NCBI RefSeq assembly: GCF_020667895.1
Contig: NZ_JAFMPS010000001.1
Span: 186,001 to 250,000, forward strand
Direction of reading: 5' to 3'
Length of the DNA: 64,000 nt
Origin: Alcanivorax sp. 1008
Lineage (GTDB): Bacteria > Pseudomonadota > Gammaproteobacteria > Pseudomonadales > Alcanivoracaceae
The notes beneath the pieces were generated by a model, which saw nothing but the letters and a program-made list of their open reading frames with translations, was not told where the DNA came from and made no database searches. The translations under genes and the position numbers were made by a program. This document shows, in pieces, positions 46,857 to 55,164 of the stretch; within the stretch, counting starts at the first letter, position 1, and each line of letters begins with the position of its first letter.

Positions 46857-48062
46857 TTATTTCAGCTCTTTTGACGACAGGCCAAGCAGGCGACGGGCAA
46901 TAATCAGCTGCTGGATCTGTTGGGTGCCTTCAAAGATGTCGAGAATCTTTGAGTCGCGAGCCCATTTCTCCAGCAGTTCATCTTCGCCATAGCCGATGGT
47001 TCCGGCCAGCTCGACACAGCGCAGGGTGATGTAATTGCCCACCCGGCCGGCTTTTGCTTTCGAGATTGACGCTTCCAGGGAGTTGGATTTTTTGTTGTCC
47101 GCCATCCAGGCTGCCTTGACGGCCAACCAGTAGGTGGCTTCCCAATCCGCTTCCATTTTGTAGATCTCAGCCTCAATGGCACTGGTGTTATCCACCGGCG
47201 CGCCATAGTTCAGCGTGACATGCTCCTTGAGCAGTTCGCGGATGCGGTCGAGTGACGCACGGGAGCAGCCGAGCGCGAAGCAGGCGACCAGTGGTCTGGT
47301 GTTGTCAAAGGTTTCCATGACACCGGCAAAACCCTTGGCCACATCAATTTCCGGGTTGCCGAGCAGATTTTCCGCTGGCACACGGCAATCAGTGAAGTTA
47401 ATAGCCGCAGTATCGGAAGCACGGATGCCCAGCTTGTGTTCAAGACGGGCCAGTTCCATACCCTCGGTGCCCCACTCGACGACAAAGGACTTGATCGCCG
47501 CACGACCCAGTGATGGATCCAGTGTTGCCCAGACCACCACGCAGTCAGCGCGCTGACCGGAGGTGACATAAATTTTTTCGCCATTCAGGACATAGTGATC
47601 GCCGTCCTTGATTGCGGTGGTGCGAATGGCAGCTGAGTCTGAGCCGCAGCCTGGTTCGGTGATTGCCATGGCCGCCCACTTGCCCTTGAAGCGCTCAAGC
47701 TGCTCGTCGTTTGCCACCGCTGCAATTGCAGCATTACCGAGGCCCTGACGGGGCATGGCCAGCAGGAAACCAGTATCGCCATAGGCGAGCTCCAGTGCCC
47801 CAAGGCAGGTGCTCATATTGGCACCATTTTTTACCGAACCATCGTCGGCGATTCGGCCCTTACCAGTCTGACTGGCGCCAGCACTGGATTCCGGGTCTCC
47901 CTCGTTGAAGCCATCAAGTACCGAGGCGAGCATATCCAGCTCTTTCGGGTATTCGTGCTCGGCTCGATCATATTTGCGCGAGATGGGCCGGAATACACTC
48001 AATGCCACTTGATGGGCATTGTTGATGATCGGGCGAAATTTCTTCGGGATTTCGATATTCAT
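46857..48062 (-). CDS. Acyl-CoA dehydrogenase subunit with catalytic Glu
   Basis: 401-residue ACAD-fold protein. It keeps the flavin/substrate motif TEPGCGSDSAAIR and the C-terminal catalytic Glu in DIFEGTQQIQQLI (MCAD-type YEGT). However, the FAD-contacting RxxFGxPI segment is replaced by LNYGAPVDN and the QxxGG motif by VELAGTIGYG. It lies 18 bases downstream of a second ACAD that has the opposite pattern, so the two are likely partner subunits. Role: first oxidation step of beta-oxidation for an unknown acyl-CoA. Confidence 0.9.
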   Translation of the reverse strand: MNIEIPKKFRPIINNAHQVALSVFRPISRKYDRAEHEYPKELDMLASVLDGFNEGDPESSAGASQTGKGRIADDGSVKNGANMSTCLGALELAYGDTGFLLAMPRQGLGNAAIAAVANDEQLERFKGKWAAMAITEPGCGSDSAAIRTTAIKDGDHYVLNGEKIYVTSGQRADCVVVWATLDPSLGRAAIKSFVVEWGTEGMELARLEHKLGIRASDTAAINFTDCRVPAENLLGNPEIDVAKGFAGVMETFDNTRPLVACFALGCSRASLDRIRELLKEHVTLNYGAPVDNTSAIEAEIYKMEADWEATYWLAVKAAWMADNKKSNSLEASISKAKAGRVGNYITLRCVELAGTIGYGEDELLEKWARDSKILDIFEGTQQIQQLIIARRLLGLSSKELK

Positions 48063-48080
48063 GTCGTCTGTCTCCCGTGA

Positions 48081-49388
48081 TTAAAGGTGCAAGCCGCCGA
48101 AGGCGACACCAAGCACACGCAGATCGCGATACCAGCGCTCTACTGGATACTCATGGGTAAAGCCATGTCCACCGAGCAGTTGAACGCCGTCCGTGCCGAT
48201 TTTCATTGCTTTGTCTTTTACCAGGGTGCGGGCCAGGTAGGCTTCGCGCTGGAACGACTTGCCTTGTTCTGCGCGACAGGCTGCGCGGTAGGTGAGCATG
48301 CGCATGGAATCAATTTCGATGGCCATATCGGCGATGATAAAGGCCACCGCCTGACGGTAGCTGATTGGCTCACCAAAGGCTTTGCGCTCGTTACAGTAGG
48401 GAATCACATAATCCATCACTCCCTGACAGGCGCCGATAGCCAGCGCACACCAGGCCAGCGTCCCCAAGTCGATAAACGCACGGTAATCAAAATCCGTATC
48501 GCCCAGTCGGTTGCTTGCTGGTACGCGCACATTCTCAAGCAGCAAGGGTCGGCAGCCCGCAGCGCGAATCCCCATGGTTGGATCTTCGCCGCAGCTCAGT
48601 CCTGCGGTGCCGCCCTCGACGATAAATACGGCGGGGCCATCATCGGTCTGCGCAGCAACAAGGAATAGCTCGGCCTCAGCGGCGAGGGGTACCAATGATT
48701 TTTTGCCATTGAGCACGTAGTCGTCGCCATCTTTGCTCGCCGTGGTGGCCAGTTGGGCCGGGTCAAACAGAGGGCTTGGCTCTGCCACTGCAATTGCCGC
48801 TTTGGGTGGCTTGTCTTCGGTGAAGGCGGGCAAGTAGCGGGCTTGCTGATCAGCGCTGCCCCAGGCGGTGAGGGCGTTAGCAACACCAATGGGCGCCAGA
48901 ATGGCTACTGCTTGCCCCATGTCTCCATGGGCCAGATCTTCCGCTACAAGCATGCCGGTAACAGTAGAGCGCTCGCCGGCAGCTCCGCCCAGTGACTCGG
49001 GCACGGCAAAGAAGTTGAGCCCCAACTCCAGTGCAGCAGCCAGCGTTTCGTCGCTGGTGGCGCTGGCCATATCGGCCTTTTCTCCGGCCGGGCGCAGCAT
49101 GTCGCGGGCAAAGGCTTGCACCGAGTCGCGGATCATTTGCTGCTCTTCGGTGATGTTCAGATCGAACAGGTCAGTGGTGTGTCCCGGCGCGGTCAGCCGC
49201 TCCGGCTTGTCGAGTTTTTTCGACGCCTTGAAAGTGCGGGCGCTGGTGGTGATCACGCGGAACCCGGTTTTGGTCAGGGTGTAGGCCATCCGCTCGACAA
49301 ACTTTCGTAGACCGATCCGGTCCAGTACTCCGGAGCTGGCCAGCTTGTTCAGGGAGCTGAGCGCGTAGCCGACTGCATCTTTGGCCAT
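48081..49388 (-). CDS. Acyl-CoA dehydrogenase-like subunit lacking the catalytic Glu
   Basis: 435-residue ACAD-fold protein with an N-terminal extension of about 75 residues before the usual start (ITEEQQMIRDSVQAFA). It retains the FAD segment RKAFGEPISYRQ and QLLGGHGFTHEYPVERWYRD. The TEPxxGSD motif reads AEPSPLFDP, and the chain ends at RDLRVLGVAFGGLHL, where Phe occupies the place of the catalytic Glu. It probably cannot act alone and pairs with the downstream subunit. First gene of the two-gene unit. Confidence 0.88.
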   Translation of the reverse strand: MAKDAVGYALSSLNKLASSGVLDRIGLRKFVERMAYTLTKTGFRVITTSARTFKASKKLDKPERLTAPGHTTDLFDLNITEEQQMIRDSVQAFARDMLRPAGEKADMASATSDETLAAALELGLNFFAVPESLGGAAGERSTVTGMLVAEDLAHGDMGQAVAILAPIGVANALTAWGSADQQARYLPAFTEDKPPKAAIAVAEPSPLFDPAQLATTASKDGDDYVLNGKKSLVPLAAEAELFLVAAQTDDGPAVFIVEGGTAGLSCGEDPTMGIRAAGCRPLLLENVRVPASNRLGDTDFDYRAFIDLGTLAWCALAIGACQGVMDYVIPYCNERKAFGEPISYRQAVAFIIADMAIEIDSMRMLTYRAACRAEQGKSFQREAYLARTLVKDKAMKIGTDGVQLLGGHGFTHEYPVERWYRDLRVLGVAFGGLHL

Positions 49389-49588
49389 TGGTTAGTCCTC
49401 TGGGTGGATAAAACGTCCCGGATTATGCGCGGGCTGAGCAATAACCTCTTGACCGCACCGCCTGTGGGCTCAGTCGATGCGGCAAGAGAGCACTGGCGGA
49501 TGCCAATACAACAGTGACAAATGTGTTTCCTGCTTACTGCGAAAGGCGATCAGTTTGGCTGGCACAGTAGTGTGCGCCGTGCCGGGCC

Positions 49589-50605
49589 TTAAGGGCTTTG
49601 CAGCCCACGGTATGTGGTCTCAACAATGATTCGCACCATTCCCAGTAGTGGTATCACCAGCACCATGCCGGTGATGCCGCCCACATGACCGGCAACCACC
49701 ACCGCCACCATAGCCACAGCAGGGTGCAGATTGACGCTGCCAGCGAGCAGGAAGGGAATGACCACGGCGTTGTCGAAAGCGAAGCCCACGGCCAGCACCA
49801 GAATAATTTCCATCAGTGTACCGGGGTCCAGTCCAGGGCCGGCTATCATCATCATCACCGGTGCAATCATTGCCAGCAATGGCCCCAGATAGGGTACTAG
49901 TCCGGCGATGCCAGTTAATGCTCCCAGCAGCATTGGTGATGGCATGCCAATCAGCCAGAAGCCAACTGAAGTGATACTGGCCAGAATTAGTGCCTGTAGT
50001 ACCAGTCCGCGCAGGTAAGCCTGCAGCCGGTTGCACACTCGGTGATACATCAGCCAGCCCAGCTCGAACTGGTGATTAGGCAGCAGGCTTAGAGCCTGAT
50101 CACGCCAGCTTCGGTAGTCGCGCAGAAAAAACCAGGCCAGTGGAGGCACTAGCACCAGGTTGAGCAATACATTGGCTAGCCAGGAGGTTGATGCGAGTAG
50201 TCTTTCCGGTTGGATCCATCCGCGTAAATCCAGCGCTGCAACCTGATTAGCGAGTTGCAGCTGTACGCCTAGTGCTGACTCAAGATGTATGTCAAAGCTG
50301 GCAACGGTGCGGGTAATTCCCTGCTGCAACTGTTCAATGTCTGGGCCCAGTTGTGGCAGGTACTCTCTGCCAACATCCGCAAGATGTACTGCGAAGTAAG
50401 TCAGGGCAATGAGCGGTGGCAATAATGCAGTGGCAATGGCGAGATCTTTGCGCACGCCGGCTGCTTGAAGGCTGGCAACTATGGGCTCCAGTATCAAGTA
50501 GAAAAGGATGCACAGTAACGCCGCAATCCATAGTGGCATTAGCAGGTATCCTGCAACCGCGACCATGAATACGCCAATTGCCATGCGCGTTAGCCATGGC
50601 TTCAT
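49589..50605 (-). CDS. AI-2E family (PerM/DUF20) membrane protein
   Basis: 338-residue polytopic inner-membrane protein with about eight helices, the family's Pro-Gly-rich loop (TGIAGLVPYLGPLLAMI) and C-terminal VNLHPAVAM block. Members have been proposed to export small molecules, including AI-2, or ions, but function is usually unknown. Its ATG overlaps the stop of the cyclic-nucleotide-binding gene by 4 bases, so they are coupled. Last gene of a three-gene unit with CDGSH and cNMP-binding proteins. Confidence 0.86.
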   Translation of the reverse strand: MKPWLTRMAIGVFMVAVAGYLLMPLWIAALLCILFYLILEPIVASLQAAGVRKDLAIATALLPPLIALTYFAVHLADVGREYLPQLGPDIEQLQQGITRTVASFDIHLESALGVQLQLANQVAALDLRGWIQPERLLASTSWLANVLLNLVLVPPLAWFFLRDYRSWRDQALSLLPNHQFELGWLMYHRVCNRLQAYLRGLVLQALILASITSVGFWLIGMPSPMLLGALTGIAGLVPYLGPLLAMIAPVMMMIAGPGLDPGTLMEIILVLAVGFAFDNAVVIPFLLAGSVNLHPAVAMVAVVVAGHVGGITGMVLVIPLLGMVRIIVETTYRGLQSP

Positions 50606-51108
50606 TGATCAGCGCCCTCGCTGCTGATTTTTCCAGTGCCGCGATTGCCGCGATGTAATCGGGCTACCAGAAGACGGGCCAGATTTGTCATTATTTCCAG
50701 GCCCGCTCCAGGGCGGTGACGGACAAATTCTTCCAGCTGGAACCGCACCAGGAAAGAGACCGTGGCCTCGCTAAGAGCAATGGCGCTGGCTGAGCGTGGT
50801 GCATCCTGGAGCAGCGCACTTTCGCCAAAAAAATCGCCGGGCTGCAGTTCAGCAATGCGTTTTTCATCGCTCTCGATGGCGATATTGCCGGAAATAATCA
50901 CCGCAGCAGACACGCCAGCTTCTCCCTCGCGGAACAGGTACTCGCCCGGCTGGTAGTGACGCAGGTGTGTGCGTTCGACCAGCTTGTTGCAGACGGAGGC
51001 AGGTATGTCGCTGAGTAACGGCGTGTTGCGCCACGCATCCAGAGTTGCCGTGGCAGGATCCTGACGGCGAAACGGGTTTTCCCAGAGATGGCGTTGAGAG
51101 TGGCTCAC
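50602..51108 (-). CDS. Cyclic-nucleotide-binding domain protein without HTH
   Basis: 168 residues forming one CRP-type sensor domain. The phosphate-binding cassette is well kept (FFGESALLQDAPRSASA, with Glu and Arg that contact the cyclic phosphate and ribose). There is no DNA-binding domain, so it is not a CRP-type regulator; it may gate a partner protein. It starts 9 bases after the CDGSH gene and is coupled by overlap to the AI-2E permease, which is the obvious partner candidate. Confidence 0.82.
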   Translation of the reverse strand: MSHSQRHLWENPFRRQDPATATLDAWRNTPLLSDIPASVCNKLVERTHLRHYQPGEYLFREGEAGVSAAVIISGNIAIESDEKRIAELQPGDFFGESALLQDAPRSASAIALSEATVSFLVRFQLEEFVRHRPGAGLEIMTNLARLLVARLHRGNRGTGKISSEGADQ

Positions 51109-51117
51109 GGTAGTGCC

Positions 51118-51390
51118 TCAGTGGTCTGAATCGGGCGGCAGGCGGCTGTGGCTGCCATCACATAGCGGCCCGTTGGGCGACTGTTTGCAGCCGCAGAAGA
51201 ACACAATCTTATCTCTTTCAGCGGTGTATTTGACCGGGCTTCTGCCCGTGCCCTGATGGCTGCCATCACAGAATGGCTGGTTGCCGCTCAGGCCACAGCT
51301 GCACCAGAAATAGGCTTTACCCTTCTCAACTTCCAGAGGAAAGGGGGTGCGACTGGCGACTTTCGGTTTATCCATCCTGTCTGGGCTCAT
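51118..51390 (-). CDS. Double CDGSH iron-sulfur protein
   Basis: 90 residues with two CDGSH [2Fe-2S] motifs: CSCGLSGNQPFCDGSH and CGCKQSPNGPLCDGSH, each supplying three Cys and one His. Such small proteins are mitoNEET relatives that can bind redox-active, transferable clusters. There is no membrane anchor, so it should be cytosolic. The start at 51390 has AGGAG 8 bases upstream; 51375 is an alternative. First gene of the CDGSH/cNMP/AI-2E unit. Confidence 0.92.
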   Translation of the reverse strand: MSPDRMDKPKVASRTPFPLEVEKGKAYFWCSCGLSGNQPFCDGSHQGTGRSPVKYTAERDKIVFFCGCKQSPNGPLCDGSHSRLPPDSDH

Positions 51391-51423
51391 GGTGTTCTCT
51401 CCTGAACGGCGGCTGTCCTCGAA

Positions 51424-51458
51424 CTGTCATGCAAACTTCACCGTGGTGCAACTATGTC
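51424..51458 (+). promoter_or_regulatory. Candidate Pho box and -10 upstream of olsBA
   Basis: CTGTCAT-GCAA-ACTTCAC: the first half-site matches the PhoB repeat exactly, the second only in its last four bases. A weak TATGTC lies 11 bases downstream, the spacing expected for a PhoB-activated promoter. Ornithine lipids replace phospholipids when phosphate is scarce, so PhoB control is biologically sensible. Confidence 0.42.
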
Positions 51459-51495
51459 CTTACAGACTGCTGAAAACGGGGATGTGGAGTAGTGC

Positions 51496-52347
51496 ATGCT
51501 TGCTCAGGCAGCGGAAAAGATCAAAGCACTCAACAGTGTTCTGGCTCGACCGTTTGTGGTCAGTGCGGAAAAGTTACAGATTCAGGGAAAAGATCCAGCG
51601 GTCTCAGAGAGTGGTAGTCGATTTGTAGCCGAGTTTAGCCGTTCGCGGCGCGATATCATCCGTGCCCAGCGCCTGCGCTACCGGATATTCTCTGAGGAGT
51701 ATGGGGCCAGTATCAAGGCTCCATTTGGGCTGGATCGGGATCGCTTCGATAAGCACTGCCTGCATTTGCTGGTTTGGGATACCCGGACTGGGGAGCTGGT
51801 TGGTTATACCCGGGTACTGACCTTGCAAGCTAGCCGTCGAGCGGGTGGCTTCTACTCTGCCAGCGAGTTTGATTTGGCCATGCTGGCGCGGCTGCCGGGC
51901 CAAGTGGCTGAGATTGGCCGCACCTGTATTCATCCTGCGTATCGGGGTGGTGCGGTAATTGCCGTGCTTTGGTCAAGGCTGGCGCAGTTTATGATTGAGG
52001 AGCAAATCGACCATCTGATTGGATGTGCCAGTGTTGCGTTGAACGAGGGCTACGATGTTGGCGCCATGGTCGCCCGGATTGGTCAGCGGTATCTCAGTGC
52101 TCCGGGCCTCCGAGTGACACCACGTTTGCCTCTGCGGCAGTTGAGCGCTAGCGACGATAGCTCAGAGCGTATGCCTGCTTTGCTAAAGGCCTATCTGCGC
52201 ATGGGCGCACAGGTGTGTGGCGAGCCTTGCTGGGACCCGGACTTCAACTGCATCGACTTCTTTATTTTGCTATCGGTGACTGATCTGCCCGCCCGGTATG
52301 TGCAGCATTTTCTGCAGCCCGCGCCGGCCAGTAAGATGGCGCTCTGA
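51496..52347 (+). CDS. olsB: L-ornithine N-alpha-acyltransferase
   Basis: 283-residue GNAT-related acyltransferase that transfers a 3-hydroxyacyl group from ACP to ornithine, making lyso-ornithine lipid. Characteristic features are the YRIFSEEYGA block, DKHCLHLLVWD, an EIGRTCIHPAYRGGAVI segment like that of autoinducer-synthase-fold enzymes, and a late FFILL. GGAG lies 7 bases before the ATG. The stop overlaps the olsA start (TGATG), so lipid assembly genes are coupled. Confidence 0.9.
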   Translation: MLAQAAEKIKALNSVLARPFVVSAEKLQIQGKDPAVSESGSRFVAEFSRSRRDIIRAQRLRYRIFSEEYGASIKAPFGLDRDRFDKHCLHLLVWDTRTGELVGYTRVLTLQASRRAGGFYSASEFDLAMLARLPGQVAEIGRTCIHPAYRGGAVIAVLWSRLAQFMIEEQIDHLIGCASVALNEGYDVGAMVARIGQRYLSAPGLRVTPRLPLRQLSASDDSSERMPALLKAYLRMGAQVCGEPCWDPDFNCIDFFILLSVTDLPARYVQHFLQPAPASKMAL

Positions 52348-53114
52348 TGGTCGCCCTGGTTGCGCCTCAGGCCTTCGCCATCTGGCCGGAACTACGCCGG
52401 CTTTGGCGACTGTTGCGCATCGTTCTGCATATTTTTTATGGGCTACTACTGGCCACAGTGATTGGCGCGTTCTGGCGGCCTTACCGGCCACTGGTGCAGC
52501 GAGCTACCAGCCACTGGTTGCGCTGTTTGCTGGATATTCTGGCTGTGCGCATGGAGGTCAACGGCGTGCCACAGCAGGGAACGGCTTTTCTGGTTAGCAA
52601 CCATGTTTCCTGGCTGGATATTCCGCTCATTGGAGTGCAGCGGTCGGTGCACTTTCTGTCCAAGGCTGAGGTACGTGACTGGCCGCTGATTGGCCTGTTG
52701 GCTCGGGCGGTGGGCACCTTGTTTATTCGTCGGGGCAGTGGTGAGTCACAAAGCAAAAGTGTTGAGATAGCGCAGCATCTGAAGCTTGGTCGCACTATTC
52801 TGGTGTTCCCGGAGGGTACTACCACGGACGGCCGCTCGGTAAAGCGCTTCTTTTCTCAGTTGTTTGCTGCGCCGACGTTGGCCGATGTGCCAATCCAGCC
52901 CTTGGCGCTGCGCTATCTCGATAGCAACGGCCAGCTTGATCCCGCATTGGCCTTCGTTGGTGATGATGAGTTTCATCTGCATCTGTGGCAGATGCTGCGT
53001 CGTGATCAGGTTGTTGTGCGGCTCAGCTGGGGGGAGCCCATGGCCGCCAATGGAGATCGTGACCAGCTCGCCCGGCAGGCTCACGGAGCTGTTCTGGCCA
53101 TGTTGGGCAGTTAG
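52347..53114 (+). CDS. olsA: Lyso-ornithine lipid O-acyltransferase (PlsC family)
   Basis: 255-residue membrane-associated acyltransferase completing ornithine lipid by adding the second acyl chain. It has an N-terminal membrane segment (about 25-45) and the PlsC motifs NHVSWLD (NHxxxxD), FIRRGSG and FPEGTTTDG. It is coupled by overlap to olsB. The only listed alternative is a lysophosphatidic-acid acyltransferase; operon context favours OlsA. Confidence 0.9.
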   Translation: MVALVAPQAFAIWPELRRLWRLLRIVLHIFYGLLLATVIGAFWRPYRPLVQRATSHWLRCLLDILAVRMEVNGVPQQGTAFLVSNHVSWLDIPLIGVQRSVHFLSKAEVRDWPLIGLLARAVGTLFIRRGSGESQSKSVEIAQHLKLGRTILVFPEGTTTDGRSVKRFFSQLFAAPTLADVPIQPLALRYLDSNGQLDPALAFVGDDEFHLHLWQMLRRDQVVVRLSWGEPMAANGDRDQLARQAHGAVLAMLGS

Positions 53115-53198
53115 CTTTCCGCCATCTGTGTAGTCCGGTAGCATCGCGGCAACTATGCGGAGGCCTGTTATGGCAATAGCCTGCAACCTGAAGGCGGC

Positions 53199-54245
53199 AT
53201 GCACTCAGTGCCCATGAGGCTCTTTTTCCTGCTCTGTCTACTTTCTCTCGGCGGCTGCCAAGCTGGCTATTACGCCCACCTTGTGGGTGGTCATTTGGGC
53301 CTGATGGGGCACCGGCAACCACTTGAGGAGGCACTGGCTGGCGACCTTCTGACTGAGCACCAGCGTCATCAGTTGCAGCTTAGTCAGGCGTTGCTCAGCT
53401 TCGCAAATGAGCGGTTGGCACTGCCCACTGAAAAGGTCTATCGCCACTACGTTGCCTTGCCTGAGGCCTGGGTGGTCTGGAATCTGTTTGCCGCCGAGGA
53501 GTTTTCTCTGCAGCCCCATCAGTGGTGTTATCCGCTGATTGGCTGCGCTGGCTACCGAGGTTACTTTTCCGCCACTCGCGCCCAGCGAGACAAGCAGCGG
53601 TTGGAAGAAAAGGGGCTGCAGGTATTTGGCGCTGGGGCAATCGCCTATTCAACTCTGGGTTGGTTCAGCGATCCGCTGACCAGCGCCATGTTGGATGGCG
53701 ATGACGTGTGGTTTGCCGAGTTAATCTTTCACGAGCTGGTGCACCGGCGCTATTACCTCAAAGGCGATACCCGCTTTAATGAGAGTTTGGCCACGGCGGT
53801 TGCCCGTGAGGGAGTGCGGCGCTGGCTGGCGGCCCATGGTGACCCGGCTCAGGTCCGTGTGCTGGAGCAGCGTGATCAGGCCCAAAGAGTGTTTCTGGTA
53901 TTGGTTGGTAGCGCTCGTCAGCGCCTCGAAGCCCTGTATGCTTCCGGTCTTCCGGCGGCGCAGATGCGTCAGGCAAGGGAGCAAATCCTTGCCAGCCTTC
54001 GTCAAGAGTACCAGACAGCCCTGCAACAGACCCCGGCTTTGGCGGTTTATCAGCAGTGGTTTGCCGGGCCATTGAACAATGCTCAGCTAAATATGGTCAG
54101 TGATTATTATGATCAGGTGCCGCTGTTTGATGCGGCGCTGCTGGAGTGTGGCGGCAATTGGCCATGCTTCTGGCGGCAAGTAAAGAAACTGGCGCGGCTT
54201 TCGCCGGAACAGCGAGCCGCCATTACCGAGAGACTGAATGATTGA
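53199..54245 (+). CDS. Putative aminopeptidase lipoprotein (PF10023-like)
   Basis: 348-residue zinc peptidase candidate anchored by lipid: the signal contains lipobox LGGC (residue about 22 from 53199). The metal motif HELVHRRYY (HExxH, about residue 178) is followed by NESLATAVAREG supplying a Glu ligand. Either ATG 53199 (GAAGG just upstream) or 53214 (cleaner signal peptide) may be used. Its 3' end overlaps the rhomboid gene by 8 bases, so the pair is coupled, possibly as an envelope proteolysis unit. Substrate unknown. Confidence 0.84.
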   Translation: MHSVPMRLFFLLCLLSLGGCQAGYYAHLVGGHLGLMGHRQPLEEALAGDLLTEHQRHQLQLSQALLSFANERLALPTEKVYRHYVALPEAWVVWNLFAAEEFSLQPHQWCYPLIGCAGYRGYFSATRAQRDKQRLEEKGLQVFGAGAIAYSTLGWFSDPLTSAMLDGDDVWFAELIFHELVHRRYYLKGDTRFNESLATAVAREGVRRWLAAHGDPAQVRVLEQRDQAQRVFLVLVGSARQRLEALYASGLPAAQMRQAREQILASLRQEYQTALQQTPALAVYQQWFAGPLNNAQLNMVSDYYDQVPLFDAALLECGGNWPCFWRQVKKLARLSPEQRAAITERLND

Positions 54246-55074
54246 GCTGACCCGCTTTCCTCATATGCAGATCGCCAGATTATTTGCCCAGGTGCTGCGC
54301 GATCAGGGCATAGCCAGCGAACTGCGAGAGCAGCAGCAGGAGGTGGCCTTGCTGTTGCTTGATCCAGAACGCTTTCAGGAGGCCCGTGATCTGCTCGAGG
54401 AGTTTGGCCGTAACCCTCTGGCCGCTCGCTTTCAGGCCTCTGCGTGGCGTTCCGGTGCCAGTTTCTCGATACGCACTGATCGCTCTCAGGGAGGCCTGCT
54501 GAGTAGCTGGTGGCGCGGTCTTGGGCCTGTGGTCAAAGTGGTCTTCGCTGCCTGTGTGGCAGTATTTCTGTCGCCAATTGTCTTGCAGGGCAGTGTCTAC
54601 GAGGCGTTGATGTTCGCTTCAGACAGTGCTGTGCTGGCCCAGCAGCCCTGGCGTTTGTTTACCCCGATGTTGTTACACTTCGGTCTGCTGCACATCATTT
54701 TCAATCTGCTCTGGTGGCAAACTCTGGGCGGCATTATTGAGCGGTTCCAGTCATCCGCCCAGCTTGTGGCGGTGACGCTGGTTACTGCAGCGCTGTCGAA
54801 CTACGCCCAGTTCGTCGCCAGTGGTCCCAATTTCGGTGGTTTGTCAGGGGTGGTTTATGGGCTGCTCGGCTATCTGTGGCTGTACGGCCGGGTGAACCCC
54901 GCAGCTGGCTATGGCATACCCCGTCCTGTGGTGGTCCTGATGCTTGCCTGGCTAGTGATCTGCTGGGTGGGGCTAACAGATATTGTTGCCAATGAAGCCC
55001 ATTTTGCCGGCTTGTTATCCGGCTGTTTGCTGGGGGCGCTTACCGGGCTATGGCGACGAATGCATGCTCGCTGA
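54238..55074 (+). CDS. glpG: Rhomboid family intramembrane serine protease (GlpG-like)
   Basis: 278 residues: an N-terminal cytosolic domain (about 1-80, GlpG-like) and six membrane helices. The catalytic dyad is visible as the Ser in GGLSGVVYGL (GxSG, about residue 204) and His in NEAHFAGLLSG (about 256). The conserved HxxxN motif in helix 2 is HIIFNLLWW. It overlaps the upstream peptidase gene by 8 bases. The glp symbol refers to the family; there is no glp regulon context. Confidence 0.88.
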   Translation: MIELTRFPHMQIARLFAQVLRDQGIASELREQQQEVALLLLDPERFQEARDLLEEFGRNPLAARFQASAWRSGASFSIRTDRSQGGLLSSWWRGLGPVVKVVFAACVAVFLSPIVLQGSVYEALMFASDSAVLAQQPWRLFTPMLLHFGLLHIIFNLLWWQTLGGIIERFQSSAQLVAVTLVTAALSNYAQFVASGPNFGGLSGVVYGLLGYLWLYGRVNPAAGYGIPRPVVVLMLAWLVICWVGLTDIVANEAHFAGLLSGCLLGALTGLWRRMHAR

Positions 55075-55164
55075 GGTTTGAGTTGCCTCGGCCTGCCTGT
55101 TATAAAGCCTTGTATGCCGCTGCGGCTTGCCCCTGTTCCATTAATCACAATAAATGAGCGCTCT

